From the NCBI GenBank assembly GCA_964384645.1, contig CAYLKL010000001.1:62001-126000 (forward strand): 64,000 nucleotides of DNA. Direction: 5' to 3'. The notes under the pieces were generated by a model. It was not told the origin of the DNA. It saw only the letters and a program-made list of their open reading frames with translations, and made no database searches. Source of the stretch: DAORIO01 sp964384645 (GTDB taxonomy: Bacteria > Patescibacteriota > Minisyncoccia > Phycocordibacterales > UBA9973). Numbering within the stretch: position 1 is the stretch's first letter; the number at the start of each line of letters is the position of its first letter. Below are positions 25,713 through 32,394 of this stretch, in pieces. The translations under genes were made by a program, and so were the position numbers.

Positions 25713-26045
25713 CTATGAAGCTCTTGTGCCTGGGGCAACATTAAACTCTGGATGAATCGGAGCAAATTCTGTTTCGCCAACTGCGTACATTATCATTCCT
25801 TGGCTATCCAAACCTTTCAATTTACGAGTTGGCAAATTTGCAATAACTGGAACCATTTTTCCTACTAGACCTTCCCAGTTAGCATATCTCTCGCGAATAC
25901 CTGAAAGAATTTGGCGAGGATTTTCTTCCCCAAGATCTACCATAAATTTAATAAGCTTGTCCGCCCCCTCAACTGTTTCTGCTGAAAGAATTTTTCCTAA
26001 CTTTATTTCTATTTTTGCAAAATCATCAATACTTATGTTTTCCAT
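25713..26045 (-). CDS. tRNA-binding (EMAP-II-like) domain protein
   Basis: Free-standing OB-fold tRNA-binding domain, 110 residues, like the C-terminal domain of MetRS or CsaA. Motifs: FAKIEIKLGKILSAETVEGADKL, NPRQILSGIRERY, and NLPTRKLKGLDSQGMIMYA. It may act in trans with a methionyl-tRNA synthetase lacking this domain, or as a tRNA chaperone. The start is ATG at 26045. Confidence 0.88.
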   Translation of the reverse strand: MENISIDDFAKIEIKLGKILSAETVEGADKLIKFMVDLGEENPRQILSGIRERYANWEGLVGKMVPVIANLPTRKLKGLDSQGMIMYAVGETEFAPIHPEFNVAPGTRAS

Positions 26046-26057
26046 ATATATAGTTTA

Positions 26058-26444
26058 TCAAGAATTAGCTCTCTCTAAAAATCTCTGTAATATCAAGGCG
26101 GCTGCTTGAGAGTGATCACCGCCATCTCCCCCCCTTGCTTCATCTAAAACATGCATAGACGAAAAGCTTTCATTTTGCCATTTAACAGGCAACTTAATAT
26201 CTGAAATTAGCGCTTCTTTAAAATTTTCAATTTGTTTTTGAATTTGATTTGGCTGTCCTTGGTCATTTATCGATTTGCCCAAAACTATTGTTTCCACTTT
26301 TTCCAAATGACAAATATCTTTTATTGAAGCTATAAGTCCTCCTTCATTTTTTAAAGTCTTGAAAGGAAAAGCTATTTGTCCGTCATCGTCTGAAATAGCG
26401 ACTCCAATATTTTTTCCTCCAAAATCAATTCCCAGGTATTTCAT
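26058..26444 (-). CDS. ruvX: RuvX/YqgF pre-16S rRNA nuclease-family protein
   Basis: RNase H-fold protein of 128 residues. It begins MKYLGIDFGGKNIGVAISDDDG, giving the first catalytic Asp, has a conserved ETIVLGKSIN strand, and ends with the DEARGGDGGDHSQAAALILQRFL helix carrying the last acidic residues. The family matures 16S rRNA or resolves branched DNA. The frame extends to an upstream TTG, but ATG at 26444 fits the family. Confidence 0.93.
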   Translation of the reverse strand: MKYLGIDFGGKNIGVAISDDDGQIAFPFKTLKNEGGLIASIKDICHLEKVETIVLGKSINDQGQPNQIQKQIENFKEALISDIKLPVKWQNESFSSMHVLDEARGGDGGDHSQAAALILQRFLERANS

Positions 26445-26490
26445 AACCTGGAATATACCACACAATATGGCGCTTTGAATAACACCTTGC

Positions 26491-26496
26491 TATAAT
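26491..26496 (+). promoter_or_regulatory. extended -10 promoter for a leaderless gene
   Basis: TTGCTATAAT followed by TGCCCC and then GTG, so the predicted transcript begins at about the start codon. Confidence 0.6.
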
Positions 26497-26502
26497 TGCC
26501 CC

Positions 26503-26799
26503 GTGCAGAACGATACAATAATTTTTATAGTAATTTTTCTTTTAAGTTTTTGGACACTTATTTGGAAAATTTTTTCTGTTTGGACAGCAGCTCGAAACGG
26601 AGACCGAGGATGGTTTGTTGCCCTGCTTTTACTAAACACACTTTCTATTTTAGACATTTGGTATCTTTTTAAAGTAGCTAAAATACCAAAAGAGAGAGTA
26701 GCTCAAGTTTTCAAAAGACCAATTCGAAAACTTTTTGAAAAATCAGTCGCAACACCAAGAAGTGAAAACCAAAAAGAAGAAGAGAGTTTTAAGTTATAA
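26503..26799 (+). CDS. DUF5652-like small membrane protein
   Basis: 98 residues with a GTG start. Two membrane helices (about 6-25 and 38-56) enclose the conserved-looking WTAARNGDRGWFVALLLLNTLSILDIWYLF, a pattern common in Patescibacteria membrane proteins, followed by a charged tail. Divergent from ruvX. Function unknown. Confidence 0.75.
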   Translation: MQNDTIIFIVIFLLSFWTLIWKIFSVWTAARNGDRGWFVALLLLNTLSILDIWYLFKVAKIPKERVAQVFKRPIRKLFEKSVATPRSENQKEEESFKL

Positions 26800-26824
26800 A
26801 GTTGAAAGTAGAAAGTTATAAAGT
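26791..26824 (+). repeat. AT-rich intergenic repeat related to 37972-38002
   Basis: Degenerate tandem GTTATAAAG/GTTGAAAGT units directly around the stop codon; the reverse complement of the same pattern follows fpg at 37972. Confidence 0.5.
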
Positions 26825-26833
26825 CCGAAACTA

Positions 26834-26864
26834 AAAGCGCTCCCTCACGGGAGCGCTTTAAATT
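26834..26864 (+). terminator. intrinsic terminator
   Basis: AAAGCGCTCCC/GGGAGCGCTTT with loop TCAC. Confidence 0.85.
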
Positions 26865-26912
26865 TTACATAAAAACTTGAGAAAAATACGAAAATACAGT
26901 AATCTATTCAAC

Positions 26913-26999
26913 GGAGGTGTGGCTGAGTGGTTGAAGGCGGCAGTCTTGAAAACTGTTGTATGGGAAACCGTACCGCGAGTTCGAATCTCGCCGCCTCCG
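26913..26999 (+). tRNA. tRNA-Ser (UGA)
   Basis: 87 nt with long variable arm, anticodon loop CTTGAAA, acceptor GGAGGTG/CGCCTCC, discriminator G; CCA not encoded. Confidence 0.95.
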
Positions 27000-27006
27000 C
27001 AAAAAT

Positions 27007-27036
27007 AAAAAACCGTCCCAAAATGGGCGGTTTTTT
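27007..27036 (+). terminator. tRNA-Ser terminator
   Basis: AAAAAACCG(T)CCC / GGGCGGTTTTTT with loop AAAAT. Confidence 0.9.
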
Positions 27037-27039
27037 ATT

Positions 27040-27092
27040 ATGCGGAGGCGAGAAAGCAAACTGCTTTGCTTGCGTGCGAAATTCGAATAGGA
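27040..27092 (-). repeat. inverted tRNA-Ser 3'-end copy with the 24-nt palindrome (C)
   Basis: On the minus strand, TATTCGAATTTCG, then the palindromic 24-mer (27051-27074, one mismatch), then CGCCTCCGCA: the tRNA-Ser T-arm strand and acceptor strand separated by the insert. Confidence 0.8.
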
Positions 27093-27160
27093 TAAAGTTC
27101 AAAATTTTCGCCATTTACATCCACCTACCTCAAATATTTGATTTAGGCTAAAATACCTAC

Positions 27161-28009
27161 ATGGAAAGATTTGAAATGCCTCATGTTGATAAGGTTGTTG
27201 GAATACCAAAGGAATACCCTAATGGTCAAAATGAATTAGAAGTTCATCTCGCAAATAAATTTAAAGAAGAAGGAAAAAAAATTGAGGGACACGAAATTGA
27301 AAAAACAGACAAGGATATTCTTTTAATTGATTTCGCCCAAAATGCCGTTGATGATTATCTTAAAAAATATAATCGGAAAAAGAATGTAATTATACCTCTT
27401 GAAAATATTCATCTACTAGAAGAAGGGGGCGTAGATAAATTAACACGAGGGAAAATAAGCGCTGGAGCATCTGCACCAGTATATGGAGGTATTATTGTGG
27501 ACAGGGTGGTTTCAGATGTGGAATTTTCTCTTGTGACCTTTCATGAATTAATGCACGCGAAATCTTATAATTCTATACAAATAACTAAAGAGAAGAACAA
27601 AGAAAAAGGAGTGATTAAATCATTTAGAACCGGTTTTTGTGTGACCACTAGAGACGGAGAGAAAACTTTTTTTGAAGATGTAAACGAAGCCATTGTTGGC
27701 TTTTTAACTAAAAAATTTTTTGAAGAATATATAGAAAAAAACGATATGTTCAAGGATGAACTAACCATGCAGAAAGAGAAAAAAATATCTTTCAACCTTA
27801 GCCGACAAAAAGAAATGCGCGAGGGTTTGAATTACATGTTTAAGATTTATGAATTAAATAAAGATAAATATTCCCAAGAAGAAATTGTGGATATTTTTAT
27901 AGATGCCGGCATAAATGGAAATCTATTGAAAGTTGCTAGATTAGTTGAAGAAACTTTTGGTAAAGGAAGTTTTAGGGTACTAGGAGAAACAACTGCAGTG
28001 AAAAAGTAA
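27161..28009 (+). CDS. soluble zincin-type protein with HExxH motif
   Basis: 282 residues, no signal peptide. HELMH at residues 128-132 (TFHELMHAKSY) followed by NEAIVG with Glu176 gives the HExxH...E arrangement of gluzincin-type metalloproteases. The N-terminal part resembles a substrate or prodomain module and the C-terminal part is helical. Family not recognised; peptidase activity is inference. TAAAAT ends six bases before the ATG (leaderless). A downstream T-rich run rather than a clear hairpin separates it from the next gene. Confidence 0.65.
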   Translation: MERFEMPHVDKVVGIPKEYPNGQNELEVHLANKFKEEGKKIEGHEIEKTDKDILLIDFAQNAVDDYLKKYNRKKNVIIPLENIHLLEEGGVDKLTRGKISAGASAPVYGGIIVDRVVSDVEFSLVTFHELMHAKSYNSIQITKEKNKEKGVIKSFRTGFCVTTRDGEKTFFEDVNEAIVGFLTKKFFEEYIEKNDMFKDELTMQKEKKISFNLSRQKEMREGLNYMFKIYELNKDKYSQEEIVDIFIDAGINGNLLKVARLVEETFGKGSFRVLGETTAVKK

Positions 28010-28078
28010 TTTAAAAACACCCTAACCCTGCAAGGATCAAGTCTCTCCCCATCCCATCTTATGTTATATTAAATCCAT

Positions 28079-28504
28079 ATGGCAGAAATAAAAACAAAAC
28101 CAACCAAAGTACCACCAAGGTCATTTCTTAAAACCATTAAAGACGAGCAAAAAAGAGATGACTCCCTAAAACTACTAAAAATTTTTGAAGAAACTACAAA
28201 ACTAAAACCTAAGATGTGGGGCGAAAGCATTGTCGGCTTTGGTGAGTATCACTATAAGTCGGATCGCTCTACACAACATGGTGACTGGCCCCTTATAGCA
28301 TTTTCGCCACGTGCAACTGGAATAACAATTTACATAATGCCCGGATTTAAAAGATACGGCGATTTACTTGAAAAAATCGGTCCGCACAAAGTAAGCGGTG
28401 GATCTTGTTTATACATTAAAAAACTAGAAAACATTCACATTCCCACCCTAAAGGCCATCATCAAAAAATCTGTTGCTGATATGAAGAAACAACATAAAGT
28501 GTAA
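28079..28504 (+). CDS. DUF1801 domain protein
   Basis: 141 residues. Typical DUF1801 pattern: LKIFEETTKLKPKMWGESIVGFGEYHYK, then WPLIAFSPRATGITIYIMPGF and the closing CLYIKKLENIHIPTLKAIIKKSV. The fold is small and mixed alpha/beta; biochemical role unknown. TATATT lies eight bases before the ATG. Confidence 0.9.
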   Translation: MAEIKTKPTKVPPRSFLKTIKDEQKRDDSLKLLKIFEETTKLKPKMWGESIVGFGEYHYKSDRSTQHGDWPLIAFSPRATGITIYIMPGFKRYGDLLEKIGPHKVSGGSCLYIKKLENIHIPTLKAIIKKSVADMKKQHKV

Positions 28505-28563
28505 AAATGCTACAATAATAAAGAATGTCGGGTCGAATTTATTATTTAATTTAAAATAAATAT

Positions 28564-28716
28564 ATGCTTACGACAATCGCTACTGTTTTATTGATATTGT
28601 GGCTACTTGGTTTCTTGGGATTCCACATACTAGGAGGATTTATACACATCCTTTTGGTTATAGCTGTTATTTTATTTTTGATTCGAATTATTCGAGGGGA
28701 AAACCCCCTAAAGTAA
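28564..28716 (+). CDS. DUF5670/lmo0937-like small membrane protein (50 aa)
   Basis: MLTTIATVLLILWLLGFLGF begins a two-helix protein with a central GGFIHILLVIAVI and a tail RIIRGENPLK, the pattern of the widespread lmo0937 family. An A/T-rich leader precedes it. Possibly stress-related in other bacteria; unknown here. Confidence 0.8.
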   Translation: MLTTIATVLLILWLLGFLGFHILGGFIHILLVIAVILFLIRIIRGENPLK

Positions 28717-28742
28717 ATCCTTTATTAATTAAATTCTAATTT

Positions 28743-28952
28743 ATGGAAAATCAAACAAATTACCCACAACAACCAGCGCCAAATAGTTCAGGCGCAAATA
28801 CTGTACTAATAGTTATCGTTATCTTAATACTCGCTGGCTTTGGGTATTGGCTATACAATAAAGAAACAAAACCAGCACCATCTGACAACCCTGGAATAAA
28901 CATAGATGTAAATCTACCCGCCGACAACAATTCTGACGAATCAACTCAATAA
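28743..28952 (+). CDS. small membrane protein (69 aa)
   Basis: Polar N-terminus, one membrane helix (about residues 20-38, NTVLIVIVILILAGFGYW) and a polar Asn/Asp-rich tail ending NNSDESTQ. Just downstream of the DUF5670-like gene and followed by a terminator, so likely a two-gene unit. Confidence 0.6.
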   Translation: MENQTNYPQQPAPNSSGANTVLIVIVILILAGFGYWLYNKETKPAPSDNPGINIDVNLPADNNSDESTQ

Positions 28953-28960
28953 ATCAAATA

Positions 28961-28998
28961 TAAAATAGCCACGACCTTTAGTTGTGGCTATTTTATAT
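28961..28998 (+). terminator. intrinsic terminator
   Basis: TAAAATAGCCAC/GTGGCTATTTTA. Confidence 0.85.
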
Positions 28999-29058
28999 TT
29001 AGACTTACCCAATTTTCCTTCTTCCCTCCATCACAAAAGCGGTATAATATGCGTTAAT

Positions 29059-29607
29059 ATGGCTGAAAGAGCAAATGACCACGAAAAACTCAAGAACCTG
29101 TTTGATGAGGCTAGAAATGGCTCGCTTACGGCGCAAGATGAGATATATAAATATTTCTACTCCCCGCTCTACCGCTACTTTTTTATGCGAACCCAAAACG
29201 AAGACGAGGCCATAGATTTGACCCAAACCTCCTTCGTTAAATTTTACGGAAACCTCGCAAAAATAACTCAAACGATTTCCCTTCCAAGCTTCATTTTTAC
29301 CATCGCCCGAAATACTCTTATCGACTACTGGCGAAAACGTGGAACCCGAAATACGGTCGTGAGCGACGAGGTGGTAATGATAGAAAGTGAAAATCAAGTA
29401 GAAGAAAAAAAAGAATTAGGGCTTGAGTTCAAAGACATGATAGAAAAACTCTCAGAAGAACAAAAAGAAGCTTTAACACTTAGATACGTCGAAGACCTCC
29501 CCGCCAAAGACATTGCCGAAATTATGGGAAAGAGTGAAGAAGCAGTCCGGCAACTACTATCGCGTGGAATAAAAACTTTACGAGAAAATATAAAAGAATA
29601 TGAATAA
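29059..29607 (+). CDS. RNA polymerase sigma factor, ECF type
   Basis: 182-residue ECF sigma factor. Region 2 (about residues 20-95) includes DEAIDLTQTSFVKFYGNL and SFIFTIARNTLIDYWRKRG; region 4 (about 125-180) has EEQKEALTLRYVEDLPAKDIAEIMG and the recognition helix SEEAVRQLLSRGIKTLRENI. ATG at 29059 (MAERANDHEKL) lies ten bases after a TATAAT, so an upstream in-frame extension is discarded. Its stop overlaps the next gene by eight bases, the usual arrangement of sigma and anti-sigma pairs. Confidence 0.93.
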   Translation: MAERANDHEKLKNLFDEARNGSLTAQDEIYKYFYSPLYRYFFMRTQNEDEAIDLTQTSFVKFYGNLAKITQTISLPSFIFTIARNTLIDYWRKRGTRNTVVSDEVVMIESENQVEEKKELGLEFKDMIEKLSEEQKEALTLRYVEDLPAKDIAEIMGKSEEAVRQLLSRGIKTLRENIKEYE

Positions 29608-30136
29608 AGAAATACCACAAGAAAATATTGAAGAATTAGATGCACAAGATTTGCAGGTAATTTCAAAGTTGCAAAATTTAAGAAAAGATATAAAAGCCCC
29701 ACACGAATCTTTTTTGAAAGCTATGCAAATTCTAAATCCAGATACTTCTTCCACTCCAACAAAGTCTCCATTTTATATTCCAATGTTTTTTAGAATCTCT
29801 GTTCCAGCTTTGGCGGTAATACTTATAGTTGGCCTTTCTGTAAAGAATAATCTAAACCCAAATACTGATTCTATTTTAGAGCCGTCAGTTGAAAGCCCTG
29901 CCTCTTTTGCATTACTTCAAAATGAAACAGTAAGTAATTCAGATGTCGGCCAATCGCAAGACACAGCACTAATGAAAATGTCTACGGTCACACCCGAAAA
30001 TCTTAAGCCGGAAGATTTTGAAGCAATCACCGCAGAAGAATTTTCAACATATTCAACTTCGTCTGATGAAAAATTTGCGTCTTATGATGAAACTGGGGTT
30101 AATAATTTTGTAAACTACTATGGAGAAAATTTTTAA
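29600..30136 (+). CDS. probable anti-sigma factor (membrane)
   Basis: 178 residues: a cytoplasmic helical N-terminus (1-65), one membrane helix (about 68-85, ISVPALAVILIVGLSV) and an extracytoplasmic tail rich in Ser, Thr and Glu. No zinc-binding anti-sigma motif is visible. The role is inferred from the eight-base overlap with the sigma gene and from topology. It overlaps the following secreted protein gene by 17 bases, so the three are coupled. Confidence 0.7.
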   Translation: MNKEIPQENIEELDAQDLQVISKLQNLRKDIKAPHESFLKAMQILNPDTSSTPTKSPFYIPMFFRISVPALAVILIVGLSVKNNLNPNTDSILEPSVESPASFALLQNETVSNSDVGQSQDTALMKMSTVTPENLKPEDFEAITAEEFSTYSTSSDEKFASYDETGVNNFVNYYGENF

Positions 30137-30854
30137 TAAAAAAACAATAATTGCTTCTTTTGTACTTATTTCAGTGCTTTTTGCACCAATTCAAAGTTTT
30201 GCCTCAAATGGCGGATCAACGTCTATTTGCCAAAAAATATCTAAAGTTGAATCTGATATCAAGAAAGAACAAAATAAAATAAAAGAAGAAGTTCAAAAAT
30301 CTCGACAAAAAAGGACAGAAGACATAAAGGAAGAATGGACAAAAAGAGACGAACAATTTAACCAAGAAAGAAACCGAATCGACTCAATATACAAAAACTT
30401 TGTTGTTTCTTTGAAAGCAAAAGCGCAAACTGACGCTGATAAAAAAGCGGTAGAAAACTTTGAAAAAACTATTTTTACCCTTTTGTCTGACGCCAGAAAT
30501 AAAACAGATGATGTTTGGGATAAATATGAAAGTGAAACACTTCTCTCTCTTTCAAGGCAAGATTCTTCTAGTGAAACATATTTCAAGGAAATAGAGGGCG
30601 AATCCACAAGTCGACTCGGCACACTCAAGACTTTGTGCGTTGGAGTATTTGAAGAAAAAATTAAAGACGAATTGGATAATATAAAAAAGATGAAGGATCG
30701 TGGAATGGCAAAATCTTCATTTTTGAGAAAATCAAAACTTGAAATAGCCCAGCTAACATCTACTCGAAACAAACAAATAGAAACAATCAAAAAAGAATTG
30801 TCTCAAAAAATAATTGAGGCTTACAACGCCTTGCCTACAAACCTGAGAAAATAA
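30120..30854 (+). CDS. secreted coiled-coil protein of the sigma operon
   Basis: 244 residues with signal peptide (MEKIFNKKTIIASFVLISVL..APIQSFA) and a long helical region, including a KKEQNKIKEEVQKSRQKR coiled coil and a C-terminal KKELSQKIIEAYNALP helix. Two cysteines (near residues 37 and 177) could pair. As the third gene of the sigma/anti-sigma unit it may be the envelope signal or effector, in the way CpxP/Spy-type chaperones accompany stress regulators; that comparison is by analogy only. Confidence 0.65.
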   Translation: MEKIFNKKTIIASFVLISVLFAPIQSFASNGGSTSICQKISKVESDIKKEQNKIKEEVQKSRQKRTEDIKEEWTKRDEQFNQERNRIDSIYKNFVVSLKAKAQTDADKKAVENFEKTIFTLLSDARNKTDDVWDKYESETLLSLSRQDSSSETYFKEIEGESTSRLGTLKTLCVGVFEEKIKDELDNIKKMKDRGMAKSSFLRKSKLEIAQLTSTRNKQIETIKKELSQKIIEAYNALPTNLRK

Positions 30855-30901
30855 AAACTCCGTACGTGCAAAAAAACAATAAGTTTTATACAATTAGAAG
30901 A

Positions 30902-31360
30902 ATGAAGGATGAAATAAAATGGTTTGCTCTAGAATACCGAGAAGTTCATCGGTCTAATGATTGGTATTGGGCTGTTGGAATAACAGCTTTTGCCCTTGCT
31001 GTTGGTTCTATTTTGATAAAAAACTTTTTGTTTGCGATTTTTATAATACTTTCAGTATCTATGGTTTTTTATTTTTCAAAAAGAAAACCTAAAGAAATAG
31101 AAGTAGCTATAAACAGAAAAGGAATTCGAATGAATGAATATATTTATCCTTACGACTCAATAAAACATTTTTGTATTGATCACTCTGACGACGAACCACG
31201 ACTCCTGTTTATGTCTTCTCGCCTCGTTGACCCCATCGTGAGTGTGTATATAGAAGAAGACGATGTTGACGATATCGCAAACTATCTAAAAACAAAAATA
31301 AAGGAAAAAGCAATTCAAGAACCGAAACACAGAATGGTAATGGAGAGGTTGGGGTTTTAA
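30902..31360 (+). CDS. membrane protein with PH-like cytoplasmic domain
   Basis: 152 residues from ATG 30902 (MKDEIKWFALEYREV). Two adjacent membrane helices (about residues 23-60) are followed by a soluble beta-rich domain (INRKGIRMNEYIYPYDSIKHFCI) resembling bacterial PH-like domains. TACAAT ends seven bases before this ATG; an upstream GTG is therefore not used. Function unknown. Confidence 0.6.
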   Translation: MKDEIKWFALEYREVHRSNDWYWAVGITAFALAVGSILIKNFLFAIFIILSVSMVFYFSKRKPKEIEVAINRKGIRMNEYIYPYDSIKHFCIDHSDDEPRLLFMSSRLVDPIVSVYIEEDDVDDIANYLKTKIKEKAIQEPKHRMVMERLGF

Positions 31361-31383
31361 AAGAGTTTGAATTAAGTTAATTA

Positions 31384-31411
31384 AAAACACCATTATTTTA
31401 CTAATGGTGTT
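31384..31411 (-). terminator. intrinsic terminator overlapping gene end
   Basis: AACACCATTA/TAATGGTGTT; contains the stop codon of the minus-strand gene. Confidence 0.75.
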
Positions 31412-31884
31412 GAAAATTCTAAAATTTCATTAATCATAGAAATGTGGCATTCTAACCAGGACTTATCGCTACTATTTGTTAAACTGGCTGCCTGTTCTTT
31501 AATATTAATTGAACAGTACCCATATTTATTTGATTCCACAATAATGTATGGCCTATTAGAACCCTTTTTTCCTTCCTCATAGGGACAATTTTGTTTTATC
31601 GACCCTAAAAGATACTCCAACACAATTGCTTCATTTCCTCTTTTATAACAATACAAATATTCTCTAAAATCCCGGTGTCGAGAATTTTTCATATTAATTT
31701 TTACAAATATTGCCGGATAAAAAGAATCACACCGATGTTTCTTTATATCTCCCTCTCCATATTTATCATACAAGTACGCAAGAAGGTGTAAGGGAAATAA
31801 ATGTTGGTTAATATTACTATTTATTACTTCGTCTTCTAGACCCAAAAAACGAAGTATCGTTTGGATACTTTTTAACTTTCCCAT
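31393..31884 (-). CDS. hypothetical protein (163 aa)
   Basis: Soluble protein with several cysteines (for example CPYEEGKK and KYGYCSI) and a basic middle. Not recognised. TATAAT lies 24 bases before the ATG and the leader is A-rich. Stands alone between convergent and tRNA-linked regions. Confidence 0.5.
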   Translation of the reverse strand: MGKLKSIQTILRFLGLEDEVINSNINQHLFPLHLLAYLYDKYGEGDIKKHRCDSFYPAIFVKINMKNSRHRDFREYLYCYKRGNEAIVLEYLLGSIKQNCPYEEGKKGSNRPYIIVESNKYGYCSINIKEQAASLTNSSDKSWLECHISMINEILEFSTPLVK

Positions 31885-31953
31885 TTTTTAATTGTTAGAT
31901 TTCGGATTATATTACAGATAAAAAATTGTTTGTAAATAGCTGGTTTTTTAGCC

Positions 31954-32045
31954 GGTAGGAATCTTTCGTTACGCGAACAGTATACCTTTTCGGTGAATTC
32001 AGAATAAATTCTTTATTCACAACGAAAAGCTTTTCAATTCCTACC
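31954..32045 (+). repeat. structured element B capped by tRNA-Arg T-arm copies
   Basis: Bounded by GGTAGGAAT and ATTCCTACC, copies of the tRNA-Arg(GCG) T-arm strand. Inside: hairpin TTCG-TTACG-CGAA and a longer hairpin CTTTTCG-GTGAAT / ATTCAC-aa-CGAAAAG. Same order of parts as element A at 13384. Confidence 0.75.
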
Positions 32046-32069
32046 CGCAAGCAAAGCAGTTTGCTTGCT
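32046..32069 (+). repeat. 24-nt palindromic repeat, copy 2
   Basis: Identical to copy 1 over all 24 bases. It lies between CTACC (T-arm strand) and GGGATCAC (acceptor strand). The 110-base stretch after GGGATCAC up to 32187 holds no gene that I can support; a second mirror piece, ATCACAAG, begins at 32188. Confidence 0.85.
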
Positions 32070-32187
32070 CGGGATCACTTGTGGTCACGAGTTACTAAGT
32101 CTACTCGTATTGCTCCGCAACACTGCGTGGACTAAGTACTCTCGACCCCGCCTCGCCTGTTTTCGAAACTCAAACATGGCTCCGGCC

Positions 32188-32237
32188 ATCACAAGTACAG
32201 AAAAAAGCGGAGCAGTCCGCTTTTTTCGTCTTGTGAT
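32188..32237 (-). terminator. tRNA-Arg(GCG) terminator with mirrored flanks
   Basis: AAAAAAGCGGA/TCCGCTTTTTT (32201-32226) flanked by ATCACAAG and CTTGTGAT, the second being the tRNA 3' end itself. Confidence 0.85.
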
Positions 32238-32305
32238 CCCGGTAGGAATCGAACCTACATTTTAACTTCCGCAAAGTCATGTCCTATCCATTGAACGACG
32301 GGACC
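32234..32305 (-). tRNA. tRNA-Arg (GCG)
   Basis: Acceptor GGTCCCG/CGGGATC, anticodon stem TGACT/AGTTA with loop TTGCGGA, T loop TCGATTC, discriminator A; CCA not encoded. The anticodon GCG is unusual, since bacteria normally use ACG modified to inosine. Confidence 0.93.
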
Positions 32306-32343
32306 AATAGATAGTTAGACATTATCAGAAATGTGAAAAAATA

Positions 32344-32370
32344 AAAAGGCGGAGAATTTCTCCGCCTTTG
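32344..32370 (-). terminator. intrinsic terminator of the helicase gene
   Basis: AAAGGCGGAGA/TCTCCGCCTTT. Confidence 0.85.
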
Positions 32371-32394
32371 AACACTTTAAAAACTTTCTTTTTA

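Noticed and set aside
25712..25780. Longer DedA start at a TTG
   Set aside because: It would overlap much of the upstream gene and lacks a start signal; GTG 25711 or ATG 25741 is better.
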